Shown: positions 33,807 through 48,108, numbered from the stretch's first letter. The stretch: DNA of 64,000 bases from Sphingomonas sp. PP-F2F-A104-K0414 (GCF_004340945.1 NZ_SLYD01000001.1:806001-870000), one strand, 5' to 3'. The notes: a model not told the origin generated them from the letters alone. Numbers and translations: made by a program.

Positions 33807-34493
33807 ATGCCGACCCTAGTCCTGATCCGCCACGGCCAGTCCACCTGGAACCTCGAGAACCGCTTCACCGGCTGGTGGGACGTCGACATGACCGCCAAGG
33901 GTGAGGCCGAGGCCAAGGCCGCCGGCGAGCTGATGGCCTCCAAGGGCCTCGACTTCGACCAGACCTTCGTCAGCCTCCAGACCCGGGCGATCAAGACGCT
34001 CAACATCGCGCTGGAAGCGATGGGCCGGCTCTGGCTCCCGGTCGAGAAGGACTGGCGCCTGAACGAGCGTCACTATGGCGGCCTAACCGGCCTCGACAAG
34101 GCCGAGACCGCGGCCAAGCACGGCGACGCACAGGTCCATATCTGGCGCCGCAGCTTCGACGTCCCGCCGCCCGTACTCGACGACGGTAGCGAGTTCGACC
34201 TGTCCAAGGACCGGCGTTACGACGGCATCGCGATCCCCAGGACCGAGAGCCTTAAGGACACCATCGCCCGCGTGCTCCCCTATTGGGACGAGCGGATCGC
34301 CCCCGCGCTCAAGGACGGTCAGCGCATTCTGATCTCCGCCCACGGCAACTCGCTCCGCGCGCTGGTGAAACACCTCTCCAACATCCCCGACGACGAGATC
34401 ACCAGCCTCGAGATCCCGACCGGCCAGCCGATCGTCTACGAACTCGACGCCGACCTGACCGCCACCGACCGCTACTACCTAAGCGAGCGCTGA
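33807..34493 (+). CDS. gpmA: 2,3-bisphosphoglycerate-dependent phosphoglycerate mutase
   Basis: The 228-residue enzyme interconverts 3- and 2-phosphoglycerate in glycolysis. The phosphohistidine motif [10 protein letters not shown] is near the N-terminus, followed by [15 protein letters not shown]. The proton-donor Glu is in [13 protein letters not shown] and the second His is in [17 protein letters not shown] 33807 with CAGGAG upstream is the correct start ([11 protein letters not shown]); the frame extends 12 codons earlier. Confidence 0.95.
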   Translation: MPTLVLIRHGQSTWNLENRFTGWWDVDMTAKGEAEAKAAGELMASKGLDFDQTFVSLQTRAIKTLNIALEAMGRLWLPVEKDWRLNERHYGGLTGLDKAETAAKHGDAQVHIWRRSFDVPPPVLDDGSEFDLSKDRRYDGIAIPRTESLKDTIARVLPYWDERIAPALKDGQRILISAHGNSLRALVKHLSNIPDDEITSLEIPTGQPIVYELDADLTATDRYYLSER

Positions 34494-34512
34494 CGCCTTT
34501 CTCGGCAAGCAA

Positions 34513-34620
34513 CACCACCCCGGCGAAGGCCGGGGCCCAGTTGGAAAGGTGGCAATAACGGAACGCCGTCCGCGGTTAGCGACGTTCCCCAACTGGACCC
34601 CGGCCTCCGCCGGGGAGGTG
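34513..34620. repeat. REP-like element, family B
   Basis: The left arm CCCCGGC-GAAG-GCCGGGG is followed by CCCAGTTGG. The mirrored right arm reads CCAACTGGACCCCGGCC-TCC-GCCGGGG. It lies between gpmA and purE and is the partner copy of 3371-3475. Confidence 0.85.
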
Positions 34621-34735
34621 CGGCAGGGGCGATGTCGATGGCGCTCGCTGGCTGGTCGCTGCCCGACGCCACCAAAACATTGCCCAATCCCCCCCACGTC
34701 GCTAGGCACGGCGCTCCTTTGATCCGGGGACGGAA

Positions 34736-35212
<477 letters not shown>

Positions 35213-35236
35213 AGCCCGCCTCAAGGACTCCAAGAC

Positions 35237-36304
35237 ATGACGCCGCTTCCCCCCGGATCGACCATCGGCATCCTCGGCGGAGGCCAGCTCGGCCGCATGC
35301 TCGCGACCGCCGCAGCCCAGCTCGGTTATCACACGCATGTCCTCGCGCCCGACCAGGAGAGCGTCGCCGCGCAGTCCGCCTCGACCATGACGCGCGCCGA
35401 CTACCACAACCGCATCGTGCTGGCCGACTTCGCCGACGCCTGCGACGTCATCACCTACGAGTTCGAGAACATCGCAGTCGAGCCGGTAGAGTGGCTCGCA
35501 GACCGCGTCCCCGTCCACCCGAGCCCGCGCGCGCTCCGCGTGGCGCAGGAGCGGATCGGCGAGAAACGCTTCGTGGAGAGCGTCGGCGGCCGCCCGGCAC
35601 CTTGGGCTGCGGTCGACAGCCTCGAAAGCCTGCAGGCCGGCCTGAAGGCGATCGGTACCCCCGCCATCCTCAAGACCGCGCGCTTCGGTTATGACGGCAA
35701 GGGTCAGGTCAAGATCGACACGCCCGCCGCGGCGCAAGCCGCGTGGGACGCGATCGGCGGGCCGGCAGTGCTGGAAGCTTTCGTGCCGTTCGAACACGAG
35801 TTCTCGATCCTGATCGCCCGCGGCCTCGACGGCAGCATCGCGCGCTACGATTCGCCACTCAACGTCCACCGCGACGCGATACTCCGCCACTCGTCCGTCC
35901 CCGCGCCCGCCGCCGTGCTGGCCCAAGCCGACGAAGCTGCAGCGCTGGCACAGCGGATCGCGGCCGAACTCGACTATGTTGGCATATTAGCGTGCGAGTT
36001 CTTCGTCGGTGCGGACGGCCCGGTGTTCAACGAGATGGCGCCCCGCGTACACAATTCCGGCCACTGGACGATCGAAGGCGCCGAATGCTCGCAATTCGAA
36101 AACCACATCCGTGCGATCTGCGGCTTGCCGCTGGGTGCGACGACCTTGACGGGGCGTGAGGCGATGATGGAAAACCTGATCGGCGACGATGCCGACCGCT
36201 GGGCAGCGTTGCTGGCTGAGTCCGGCGCCCACCTGCATCTGTATGGCAAGGGCACCGCGCGGCCAGGGCGTAAGATGGGCCACGTCACGCGGATCACTCG
36301 CTGA
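35237..36304 (+). CDS. purK: N5-carboxyaminoimidazole ribonucleotide synthase
   Basis: The 355-residue ATP-grasp enzyme converts AIR, bicarbonate and ATP to N5-CAIR for PurE. The N-terminus carries GILGGGQLGRML, the ATP-grasp core has KTARFGYDGKGQVKI and EFEHEFSILIARG-type strands, and NEMAPRVHNSGHWTIEG is diagnostic of PurK. It forms a transcription unit with purE. Later purine steps in this window are represented only by purD about 17 kb away. Confidence 0.95.
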   Translation: MTPLPPGSTIGILGGGQLGRMLATAAAQLGYHTHVLAPDQESVAAQSASTMTRADYHNRIVLADFADACDVITYEFENIAVEPVEWLADRVPVHPSPRALRVAQERIGEKRFVESVGGRPAPWAAVDSLESLQAGLKAIGTPAILKTARFGYDGKGQVKIDTPAAAQAAWDAIGGPAVLEAFVPFEHEFSILIARGLDGSIARYDSPLNVHRDAILRHSSVPAPAAVLAQADEAAALAQRIAAELDYVGILACEFFVGADGPVFNEMAPRVHNSGHWTIEGAECSQFENHIRAICGLPLGATTLTGREAMMENLIGDDADRWAALLAESGAHLHLYGKGTARPGRKMGHVTRITR

Positions 36305-36386
36305 CGGTTGATGCTGCCCGCGGAGCAATAGGCACCTTGGCGCGCCGCGCGACTTATCGAAGGAAAAGCAGAATTTATTACAGAAG

Positions 36387-36479
36387 TGGCGGAGACGGAG
36401 GGATTCGAACCCTCGGTACCAGTAAACCCGGTACGGCGGTTTAGCAAACCGCTGGTTTCAGCCACTCACCCACGTCTCC
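36387..36479 (-). tRNA. tRNA-Ser (anticodon GCU)
   Basis: Read on the minus strand, GGAGACG starts a 7-bp acceptor pairing with CGTCTCC. There is a D-arm with GTGGCTGAAACC, the anticodon loop TTTGCTAAA, a long variable arm (GTACCGGGTTTACTGGTAC) and TTCGAATCC. CCA is encoded. The long variable arm is typical of tRNA-Ser. Confidence 0.95.
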
Positions 36480-36717
36480 GGCTGCAGCAGATGCGGGGCT
36501 ATAGCGAGGGTCGGCGTACTGAGCAACGGCTGTAATGGCGGTTTGCGCGAATTCCGCCGGTTTGGTGGGTGCGGGCGACAAACGCGTCGCTCATCCCGTA
36601 TTGGCCCGACTTCGCCCGATTTCGACACGTACTTGGCGCTCGTTCATTGCACGGCAAGGCACGCGTCGGTTAACCTACCGTCGGCAGGGTGCCTTGATAG
36701 TGTGGGGATCGATCGAC

Positions 36718-37476
36718 ATGCGTAGCTTATGGCTTGGCCTTGGCGCCTTAGCGGCGGCCCTCTGTGGGGGCACCGTGTCGGCGCAGGTCCGCACGATCGA
36801 TCCAAACCAGGCGATCGATGGCGACCTTTCCGCGCAGGTATATTCCACGCCATCACGCGGCCAGGCGACGACGCAGCCGTCGCGCCCTACCTATGTGGAG
36901 CCTCCTGTTCAGGCGGGTCCTACTCCTACACCTGCTCCGCCTGTTAGCCAGCAGGCCCCGGAAACGCGCGCCGAAGCGACGATGCAGGCCGCCGATACCT
37001 ACGAGCGCGATGATCTGCTGGCGGCAGGTGAAGGCGTGTTCGGCAAGGGGGCGGCCGGACTTGGGGGGCTGCTTGAAAAGATACTCAAGGACCAAGGTCA
37101 GCCCAACGCTTATATCGCCGGGCGCGAGGCCTCTGGAGCGTTCATTCTCGGCGTGCGGTACGGCTCGGGTATCATGAGCCACAAGGTCGAGGGCCAGCAG
37201 CCGGTCTATTGGACCGGGCCTTCGGTGGGCTTCGATGTCGGTGGCGACGCCAATAAGGTCTTCGTGCTCGTCTACAATCTTTATGACACGGAAGAACTCT
37301 ACAAGCGGTTTCCCGCGGTCGAAGGGCGCCTTTATCTCGTGGGGGGATTCGCTGCGACCTACCTTCGCCGCGGCAACGTCGTCTTGATTCCGATCCGACT
37401 AGGCGTTGGCTGGCGCGCAGGCGTGAACGTCGGGTATATGAATCTCACGCATAAGAGCCGTTGGTTGCCGTTCTGA
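36718..37476 (+). CDS. DUF1134 (EipA-like) cell-envelope protein
   Basis: The 252-residue exported protein has a signal peptide (LWLGLGALAAALCGGTVSAQ) and a Pro/Thr-rich low-complexity stretch of about 60 residues. The DUF1134 domain follows, with QPNAYIAGREASGAFILGVRYGSG, VYWTGPSVGFDVGGDA and VLIPIRLGVGWRAGVNVGYMNLT. DUF1134 proteins (EipA in Brucella) maintain envelope integrity in Alphaproteobacteria. ATG 36718 has GGGGA upstream; the frame continues another 183 bases without domain support. The region before it, 36480-36717, holds no other gene. Confidence 0.82.
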   Translation: MRSLWLGLGALAAALCGGTVSAQVRTIDPNQAIDGDLSAQVYSTPSRGQATTQPSRPTYVEPPVQAGPTPTPAPPVSQQAPETRAEATMQAADTYERDDLLAAGEGVFGKGAAGLGGLLEKILKDQGQPNAYIAGREASGAFILGVRYGSGIMSHKVEGQQPVYWTGPSVGFDVGGDANKVFVLVYNLYDTEELYKRFPAVEGRLYLVGGFAATYLRRGNVVLIPIRLGVGWRAGVNVGYMNLTHKSRWLPF

Positions 37477-37800
37477 TGCGGTCGGCATCGCCGGCAACGT
37501 AAACCCGCAACGTAAAGAGCATGGTTGGCGCCGGCGGAAGCGAGCATATGCAGATTATCGGTGGCGCCTTTTTCGGGAGTTACCGAATAGGCATATCCGT
37601 ATTGAACAGGTCCCGGCGCGCCGTGTCAGTAGTTCGCGAGGTGCAGATCGGACAGATCAGGGCTGGTGCGCGGCGATCTCATGCGGCCGCGTCGACCTGA
37701 TAGCGCCAAGAGTTCAGTCAGTGTCACGTGAACCGCTCGGATTCCATCTGGTCGCAGACTTAAGCCAATCAAAAACGGTGCGCTAAGCGCGACATCTGGA
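37477..37800. other. Gene-free stretch before tRNA-Leu
   Basis: About 320 bases lie between the DUF1134 gene and tRNA-Leu. No recognisable gene, repeat family or promoter was seen. A 62-codon minus-strand frame (37626-37814) has no domain, signal or ribosome-binding support and is not called. Confidence 0.5.
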
Positions 37801-37822
37801 TTTTCCAAACGCATTTGGAAAA
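37801..37822 (-). terminator. Hairpin just behind tRNA-Leu
   Basis: A 9-bp perfect stem, TTTTCCAAA/TTTGGAAAA with a 4-base loop, lies immediately downstream of the tRNA's CCA on the minus strand. It looks like a tRNA terminator, although only a weak T-run follows. Confidence 0.5.
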
Positions 37823-37909
37823 TGGTGCCCGGAAGAGGACTCGAACCTCCACGACCTTGCGATCGCCAGCACCTGAAGCTGGTGCGTCTACCAATTCCGC
37901 CATCCGGGC
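37823..37909 (-). tRNA. tRNA-Leu (anticodon CAG)
   Basis: Read on the minus strand, GCCCGGA pairs with TCCGGGC. The D-arm contains GGCGGAATTGGTAGACGC and the anticodon loop CTTCAGGTG has CAG at the centre. A long variable arm and GGTTCGAGTCC follow, and CCA is encoded. It reads CUG codons. Confidence 0.95.
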
Positions 37910-38021
37910 ACGGGGTAGGAGGGCGCCTCTAGGGGAGGGTCGCGATGCTTGTCAACACGCCTCTTGCTGGGGCAAGGGGTTATTCGTGATTGGTAGGCAA
38001 AACAAAGTGGACGGACGCGCG

Positions 38022-38999
38022 ATGAACGACAAACTGGTGACGCTGATCGGGGGTGGCGGTTTCGTCGGCCGCTATGTCGCACAGGCGCTGCTGGCGACGG
38101 GCGCACGCGTCCGCATCGCGCAGCGCGATCCGCGGCAGGCGTTCTTCCTGAAACCGCTCGGCGGGCTCGGCCAGACGCAGTTCGTCGGCGCCGACGTCAC
38201 CAAGCCCGAGACGATCGCGCATGCGATCCACGGCTCGGACGTGGTGGTGAACCTGGTCGGCGTGCTCGCCGGCGATTTCCAGCGCGTACAGGCGCTCGGT
38301 GCGCAGACGGTTGCGGAAGCCGCGGCCAAGGCGGGCGTCGGTGCGCTCGTCCATGTTTCGGCGATCGGCGCAAATCCGGAGTCCGCATCCGCATACGGCA
38401 AGTCGAAGGGGCAGGGCGAGGCGGCGGTGCTCGCGGCGTTCCCGACCGCGACGATCCTGCGACCGTCGATCGTGTTCGGCCAGGAAGACCAGTTTGTGAA
38501 CCGCTTTGCCGGGATGATCGCCAAGGCGCCGGTGGTGCCGGTGCTGCGCGCGGGCGCCAAGTTCCAGCCGGTGTTTGTCGGCAACGTCGCGGATGCGGTG
38601 GTTGCAGCGGCGTCCGATCCCGAGACGTACGGCGGCCAGACGCTGGAACTCGGCGGGCCCGACATCATCACGATGGGTAACCTCATCCGCTGGATCGCCA
38701 CGACGATCGGCCGCAATCCCTCGATCGTCGAGCTGCCGGACTTTGCCGGCGCGATGATCGCCAAGGCCGGCTTCCTGCCCGGCATGCCGATCACCAAGGA
38801 TCAGTGGACGATGCTGCAGAGCGACAATGTCGTTACCGGTACCGATGGTCTCGCGGCCTTCGGGATCGAGGCGACGCCGCTGTCGACGGTCGCGCCGGGC
38901 TGGCTGGTGCGCTTTCGCAAGGCCGGGCGGTTCGGCCGTCGTGCGGCGACCCGCGCTGCGACGCCGACCGAATTGCTCGACGGCCGCGGCGCAGTCTGA
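38022..38999 (+). CDS. NAD(P)-binding NDUFA9-like complex I family protein
   Basis: The 325-residue Rossmann-fold protein opens TLIGGGGFVGRYVAQALLATG (GxGGxxG) and continues with DVVVNLVGVLAG, a YGKSKGQGE segment (YxxxK) and ATILRPSIVFG. These features, plus the length, place it with the NDUFA9/complex I accessory subunit branch of atypical short-chain dehydrogenases. The role in bacteria is not settled. ATG 38022 is adopted; the upstream frame (37815) runs through the tRNA-Leu gene and cannot be coding. Confidence 0.78.
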   Translation: MNDKLVTLIGGGGFVGRYVAQALLATGARVRIAQRDPRQAFFLKPLGGLGQTQFVGADVTKPETIAHAIHGSDVVVNLVGVLAGDFQRVQALGAQTVAEAAAKAGVGALVHVSAIGANPESASAYGKSKGQGEAAVLAAFPTATILRPSIVFGQEDQFVNRFAGMIAKAPVVPVLRAGAKFQPVFVGNVADAVVAAASDPETYGGQTLELGGPDIITMGNLIRWIATTIGRNPSIVELPDFAGAMIAKAGFLPGMPITKDQWTMLQSDNVVTGTDGLAAFGIEATPLSTVAPGWLVRFRKAGRFGRRAATRAATPTELLDGRGAV

Positions 39000-39049
39000 C
39001 GTTTAGGCTGTCCCTGCCTGCCTGATACCCAAGACGCTGGAGCGCTTGC

Positions 39050-39859
39050 TTGACCGACCTTCTTACCGTCATCCTCCTTGGCATCGTCGAGGGGATCACC
39101 GAATTCCTGCCCGTCTCGTCGACCGGCCACCTGATCCTGGCCACACGTCTGCTTGGCTATGATGCAGGCCGCTGGGAGGTATTCAACGTCGTCATCCAGC
39201 TCGGCGCGATCCTCGCGATCGTCGTATTGTACTGGCGGACGTTCTGGGCGGTCGGCATGGGGCTGATCAAGCGCGAGCCGAAATCGTGGCTGTTCCTGCG
39301 CAATCTGGTGGTCGCGTTCATTCCGGCGGCGGTGATCGGCCTCGCGCTCCACAAATATATCGAGTCGTTGCTCGGCAATGCCGAGGTCGTCGCGATCGCG
39401 CTGGTCGTCGGCGGTTTCGCGATCCTAGCGGTCGAGCGGTTCGCGCCGCGTAGCGATATCAGCGGCGTCGCGGACATTCCGCTGAAGACGGTGATCGGCA
39501 TCGGTTTCTTGCAGTGTTTGGCGATGGTCCCGGGCGTCAGCCGGTCGGGCGCGACCATTCTCGGCGCACTGGCGCTTGGCGTCGAGCGGCGGACCGCGGC
39601 GGAGTTCAGCTTCTTCCTTGCGATCCCGACGATGCTGGGCGCGAGTGCGCTTGAGTTGCTGAAGAACCGCGATGCGATCGCGAGCGGCGGTGGCGTCGGG
39701 CTGGGTGCGATCGCGATTGGCGCGGCGGTCTCATTCGTCGTGGCGCTGCTGGTGGTGAAGTGGTTTGTTGGCATCGTCACCAAGCACGGCTTTGTCCCGT
39801 TCGCGCTATACCGTGTCGTAGCCGGTTCGGCGGCGTTGATCTGGCTGTTGAGCAAGTAA
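39050..39859 (+). CDS. uppP: Undecaprenyl-diphosphatase UppP (BacA)
   Basis: The 269-residue integral membrane enzyme removes the terminal phosphate of undecaprenyl diphosphate, recycling the lipid carrier for peptidoglycan. The diagnostic sequence GIVEGITEFLPVSSTGHLIL, the (E/Q)xxxE region, is complete, as is the second signature PGVSRSGATILGALALG. About eight TM segments are visible. The start is TTG 39050 with GGAG seven bases upstream; no ATG lies nearby. The symbol reflects the family and is well supported. Confidence 0.93.
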   Translation: MTDLLTVILLGIVEGITEFLPVSSTGHLILATRLLGYDAGRWEVFNVVIQLGAILAIVVLYWRTFWAVGMGLIKREPKSWLFLRNLVVAFIPAAVIGLALHKYIESLLGNAEVVAIALVVGGFAILAVERFAPRSDISGVADIPLKTVIGIGFLQCLAMVPGVSRSGATILGALALGVERRTAAEFSFFLAIPTMLGASALELLKNRDAIASGGGVGLGAIAIGAAVSFVVALLVVKWFVGIVTKHGFVPFALYRVVAGSAALIWLLSK

Positions 39860-40010
39860 GTCCGGATCGGTACAAATAATTGCAGTTCAGAATGTCCGCG
39901 AAAGAAGAGGACGTAAAAAATAGGTATATAGGACATTGCAGCTGTCATATATGTTGATTTAGTCGTGACAAGGCGCTGATCGCGCAATAACGCGGCTGTC
40001 GGAGGCTATC

Positions 40011-41453
40011 ATGGCGAACGATTCGATGCTCAAATTTGTCGACCGGGAACAATCCTATCCCGACAAACGCACCGCCGACGAGCGGGCCGACGATTTCCGT
40101 GAGATCGCGCAACGCTATGCGGTCGAGCCCGCCGAGGAGCAGGCCGGACGCTGTTCGCAGTGCGGCGTGCCCTATTGCTCGGTCCATTGCCCGCTGCACA
40201 ATCACATCCCCGATTGGCTGCGGCTGACCGCGGAGGGGCGGTTGCGCGAGGCGTATGAATTGAGCAACGCGACCTCCACCATGCCCGAGATCTGCGGCCG
40301 GATCTGCCCGCAGGACCGGCTGTGCGAGGGCAATTGCGTCATCGAATTCACCGGGCACGGTGCGGTCACGATCGGCTCGGTCGAGAAGTTCATCACTGAT
40401 ACCGCCTGGGAGAATGGCTGGGTCGAGCCATTGGTGCCCGGCAAGTCGCGCGGCCAGTCAGTCGGCGTGATCGGTGCGGGGCCGGCAGGCCTAACCGCGG
40501 CGGAATATCTGCGCGGTCATGGCTACGACGTTCATGTCTACGACCGCTACGATCGCGCTGGCGGCTTGCTCACCTACGGCATCCCCGGCTTCAAGCTCGA
40601 AAAGCCCATCGTCATGCGCCGCGTCGAGCGGCTCAAGGTGGCGGGCATCGTCTTCCACGAAGGCTTCGCGGTCGGCGACGATGCGAGCCTCGACGATCTC
40701 CGCCAGCGCCACGATGCGATCCTGATCGCGACCGGCGTCTACAAGGCGCGCGCGATGGACCTGCCCGGCGGCGGTTCGAACGGCGTGGTCGCGGCGCTCG
40801 ACTTCCTCGTCGCGTCGAACCGCAAGGGCTTCGGCGACGCCGTTCCCGCATTCGACGACGGCAGCCTCAATGCAGAGGGCAAGGACGTCGTCGTGATCGG
40901 TGGTGGCGACACCGCGATGGACTGCGTTCGTACCGCGATTCGCCAAGGCGCCAAGTCGGTGAAATGCCTCTACCGCCGCGACCGCGCCAACATGCCTGGT
41001 TCGCAGCGCGAAGTCGCGAATGCCGAAGAGGAGGGCGTCGAGTTCGTCTGGCTCTCCGGCCCGCAGAGCTTCGATGGCGGTGACACGGTGTCGAGCGTGA
41101 AGGTCCGGAAGATGCGTCTCGGCGCGCCTGATGCGAGCGGCCGCCGTGCACCCGAACCCGATCCCGCGGGCGATTATTCGGTGAACGCCGATCTCGTCAT
41201 CAAGGCGCTCGGCTTCGATGCCGAGGACCTGCCGACGCTGTTCGCAACGCCGGAACTGGGCGTGAGCCGCTGGGGCACGGTGCTGGTCGACGGCAAGACG
41301 CTGATGACCTCGCTCGACGGCGTGTTCGCGGCGGGCGACATCGTCCGCGGTGCGAGCCTCGTCGTCTGGGCGATCCGCGACGGCCGCGACGTCGCCGCGA
41401 CGATGCACAAATGGCTGAAGACCAAGGCGGCCAACGCGAGAATCGCGGCATGA
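40011..41453 (+). CDS. gltD: Glutamate synthase, small (beta) subunit
   Basis: The 480-residue flavoprotein delivers electrons from NADPH to GltB. The N-terminal cluster region has CSQCGVPYCSVHCP and CGRICPQDRLCEGNC for [4Fe-4S] binding. The FAD fold has VIGAGPAGLTAAEYL and the NADPH fold has VVIGGGDTAMDCVRTA. GGAGG lies six bases ahead of the ATG. A 150-base AT-richer leader separates it from uppP. Three further genes follow with 4-bp overlaps: the nucleotidyltransferase, the HEPN protein and gltB. In typical bacteria gltB and gltD are adjacent with gltB first or neighbouring; the two insertions here are unusual. Confidence 0.93.
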   Translation: MANDSMLKFVDREQSYPDKRTADERADDFREIAQRYAVEPAEEQAGRCSQCGVPYCSVHCPLHNHIPDWLRLTAEGRLREAYELSNATSTMPEICGRICPQDRLCEGNCVIEFTGHGAVTIGSVEKFITDTAWENGWVEPLVPGKSRGQSVGVIGAGPAGLTAAEYLRGHGYDVHVYDRYDRAGGLLTYGIPGFKLEKPIVMRRVERLKVAGIVFHEGFAVGDDASLDDLRQRHDAILIATGVYKARAMDLPGGGSNGVVAALDFLVASNRKGFGDAVPAFDDGSLNAEGKDVVVIGGGDTAMDCVRTAIRQGAKSVKCLYRRDRANMPGSQREVANAEEEGVEFVWLSGPQSFDGGDTVSSVKVRKMRLGAPDASGRRAPEPDPAGDYSVNADLVIKALGFDAEDLPTLFATPELGVSRWGTVLVDGKTLMTSLDGVFAAGDIVRGASLVVWAIRDGRDVAATMHKWLKTKAANARIAA

Positions 41454-41746
41454 GGCTGAAACCCGAAGAGGTCGCGGCGATCAAGGAGGCCGCTGCGGAG
41501 ACGTTCGGCGAAACTGCGGTCGTGCGCCTGTTCGGCAGCCGGGTCGACGACAGCGAGCGCGGCGGCGACATCGATCTCCACATCGAGGTCGATGACGTTG
41601 CAGACGAAGGGCGTGCCCGCGGGAAATTCGAGGACAGGCTGTTTCAACAGATCGATCCGCAAAAGGTCGATGTGGTGCTCACCATCCGTGGCGGTACGCC
41701 GCGTGGGTTCGAGCGCATCGCCTATCGCGATGGGATCGTGCTGTGA
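41450..41746 (+). CDS. MNT-type nucleotidyltransferase (antitoxin-like)
   Basis: The 98-residue protein has the minimal nucleotidyltransferase motif LFGSRVDDSERGGDIDLHIE: GS at residues 29-30, nine residues, then DID at 40-42. Such GSx9DxD proteins form a common family that pairs with HEPN RNases. In the MntA-HepT systems the transferase adds AMPs to the toxin and silences it. The ATG overlaps the gltD stop (ATGA) and its own stop overlaps the HEPN gene by GTGA. Whether it is an active antitoxin or a domesticated regulator of glutamate synthase cannot be told from the sequence. Confidence 0.85.
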   Translation: MRLKPEEVAAIKEAAAETFGETAVVRLFGSRVDDSERGGDIDLHIEVDDVADEGRARGKFEDRLFQQIDPQKVDVVLTIRGGTPRGFERIAYRDGIVL

Positions 41747-42212
41747 CGGAACCCGAAGAGGACATCCTCGAAATCATCTGCGAGCGGGTGCGGTCGCTTA
41801 CCGTCGCTCTCGACGAGGACATGCGGTTGCTCGGTACCGTGCCGACCGATCTGCCGGCGTTCGAGGCGATGACGGAACACGGCCGCGTCGGATCGCGCGC
41901 GCTGCTGAAAACGGTCGAGCAATTGGAAGACCAGTTGATGCGGCTGTTCCGCACCATCCTCCAGGTACGCGCGGTGGATACGAAGGATATGTACGCTCGC
42001 GATGTCGCCAACCGGATGGAGGCGCTGCGGATCATCGATAGCGCCGACGGCTGGATGGCAGTCGTCAAACTGCGCAATCGCCTGGTCCACGACTATCCGC
42101 TGACCAGCGAGGCACGGTTCTCCAAGCTGATCGAGGCGGTCCAGGCCACCGACATTCTCCGCGCCGCTACCCAGCGCGCGCTCACCTACGTCGACAAGAA
42201 GGAATGGTTGGC

Positions 42213-42216
<4 letters not shown>
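41743..42216 (+). CDS. HEPN-domain protein, HepT-like predicted ribonuclease
   Basis: The 157-residue, largely helical protein contains RNRLVHDYPL: Arg111 and His116 form R-x4-H, followed by Asp-Tyr, the HepT-like catalytic motif. The adjoining nucleotidyltransferase is its usual partner. The active site is intact, so it could be an active RNase. The GTG start overlaps the transferase stop, and its stop overlaps the gltB ATG (ATGA), so all four genes of the operon are translationally linked. The remaining sequence does not match a named toxin that I recall. Confidence 0.78.
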
Positions 42217-46721
<4,505 letters not shown>

Positions 46722-46735
46722 GCCCAAGCCCTCAC

Positions 46736-46763
46736 ACCACCCTGGCGCCCGCCGGGGTGGTGC
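46736..46763 (+). terminator. Hairpin behind gltB
   Basis: CACCACCCTGGCGCCCGCC pairs with a near-mirror GGGGTGGTG, starting 14 bases after the gltB stop. There is no U-tract; it is a half-element of family B or a terminator-like hairpin. Confidence 0.45.
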
Positions 46764-46772
46764 AAGTTAGAG

Positions 46773-46893
46773 GGTTTCACGCGGAGACGCGGAGCTAAAG
46801 TCCCTCTGCATCTCTCCTAATACGATCCGTGATGAAGGAGCTTCGCTCGCGGCGAGCGCAACACCTCCGCGTCTCCGCGCCTCCGCGTGAACC
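46773..46893. repeat. REP-like element, family F
   Basis: The outer inverted repeat GGTTTCACGCGGAGACGCGG at the left matches CTCCGCGTCTCCGCG followed by CCTCCGCGTGAACC at the right, about 70 bases apart. It fills the gap between gltB and the GST-fold gene. Confidence 0.75.
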
Positions 46894-46960
46894 AAATCTT
46901 CTTACGCGACGCCAACCCGCGCTAGTGACACACACGCCCCCCACCGCCTAAACGGATGGC

Positions 46961-47635
46961 ATGTGGCAGCTTTATCAATTCCCCCTGTGTCCCTTCTCGC
47001 GAAAGGTGCGCCTGCTGCTGGGCGAGAAGGGGGTCGGCTACGAGCTGGTGCGCGAATCGCCCTGGGATCGCCGCGACGAGTTCATGGACATGAACCCCGC
47101 CGGCCAGACCCCGGTGATGGTCGACGCGTCGCGCGGCGTCGCGCCGCTGATCGATTCGATGGCGATCTGCGAATTCTTCGAGGAAACCGTCGAGAAGGCG
47201 GCGATGATCAACGGCACCGCGACCAACCGCGCCGAGATCCGCCGGCTGGTCACGTGGTTCGACACGCATTTCTACCGCGACGTCACCGGGCCGCTGCTCC
47301 ACGAACGCATGGTCAAGCGTCTCGCGCATCGTACTGCGCCTGACGCCAAGGGCCTGCGCGAGGCGATGAAGGCTGCGGTCGGGCATCTCGATTACATGGA
47401 TTACCTGCTCGATCACCGGAATTGGCTCGGCGGCGCAACGATGAGCCTCGCCGATCTGGCGGCGGCCGCGCAAATCTCGGTCACCGATTATCTCGGCGGG
47501 ATCGACTGGAAGGGCCACGACCAGACCGCGCGCTGGTATCGCGGCTTCAAGAGCCGCCCGAGCTTCCGCCCGCTGCTGTCCGAACGGATGGAACTGATCT
47601 CACCGCCGGCGCACTACGACAATGTCGATTTCTGA
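46961..47635 (+). CDS. Glutathione S-transferase-fold protein, probable FzlA
   Basis: The 224-residue GST-fold protein has the N-terminal [11 protein letters not shown] (CxxS at Cys10 rather than a canonical GSH-site Tyr/Ser), [10 protein letters not shown], a helical C-terminal domain and a tail reading [10 protein letters not shown]. From memory, the end ([13 protein letters not shown] ... PPAHY) resembles FzlA, an FtsZ-binding GST homologue of Alphaproteobacteria that shapes the constriction site and needs its extreme C-terminus. It may therefore act in cell division rather than detoxification. The next gene begins inside it with a 14-base overlap. Confidence 0.72.
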   Translation: MWQLYQFPLCPFSRKVRLLLGEKGVGYELVRESPWDRRDEFMDMNPAGQTPVMVDASRGVAPLIDSMAICEFFEETVEKAAMINGTATNRAEIRRLVTWFDTHFYRDVTGPLLHERMVKRLAHRTAPDAKGLREAMKAAVGHLDYMDYLLDHRNWLGGATMSLADLAAAAQISVTDYLGGIDWKGHDQTARWYRGFKSRPSFRPLLSERMELISPPAHYDNVDF

Positions 47636-47969
47636 GGTAACCACGTTCGCAGACTTCGAGAAGGTCGACATCCGTGTCGGCACGATCGTCGAAGCCGAAC
47701 CCTTCCCCGAAGCGCGCAAGCCCGCGTTCAAGCTGCGGATCGATTTCGGCGCGGAGATCGGCGTGAAGCGCTCATCTGCGCAGATCACCGAACACTATAC
47801 GCCTGAGACTTTGATCGGCCGGCAGGTAGCCGCGGTCGTGAACTTCCCGCCGCGCCAGATCGGGCCGATGATGTCCGAGGTGCTGACGCTCGGCTTCCCC
47901 GATGCGGACGGCAAGGTGGTCTTGATCTCGCCGACCGGGCAAGTCACGAACGGCGGGCGGCTGTTCTAA
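47622..47969 (+). CDS. tRNA-binding/CsaA-like protein
   Basis: The 115-residue OB-fold protein resembles CsaA/EMAP-type tRNA-binding domains: [48 protein letters not shown] and [16 protein letters not shown]. CsaA proteins act as chaperone-like tRNA-binding factors, tied to protein export in Bacillus. Its ATG lies 14 bases inside the upstream GST-fold gene, so both are probably co-translated. Confidence 0.83.
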   Translation: MSISEVTTFADFEKVDIRVGTIVEAEPFPEARKPAFKLRIDFGAEIGVKRSSAQITEHYTPETLIGRQVAAVVNFPPRQIGPMMSEVLTLGFPDADGKVVLISPTGQVTNGGRLF

Positions 47970-47976
47970 ACAATAA

Positions 47977-48095
47977 TCCTCCCCGCCAGGGGGAGGTGGC
48001 CGGCCTTGCCAGACGGGGGGAGGAAAGGGAAAACCTTTGTTCCGTGTCCTCCCCCTCCGTCACCTTCGGCGACACCTCCCCCTGGCGGGGGAGGA
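47977..48095. repeat. REP-like element, family C
   Basis: The left arm CCTCCCC-GCCA-GGGGGAGG is followed by TGGCCGGCCTTGCCAGACGG. The right arm is CACCTCCCCCTGGCGGGGGAGG. It sits between the convergent CsaA-like and OmpA-type genes. Confidence 0.85.
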
Positions 48096-48108
48096 TCAGA
48101 AGACACCC

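Noticed and set aside
37626..37814. 62-codon minus-strand frame beside tRNA-Leu
   Set aside because: No domain, signal or Shine-Dalgarno; overlaps a probable tRNA terminator.
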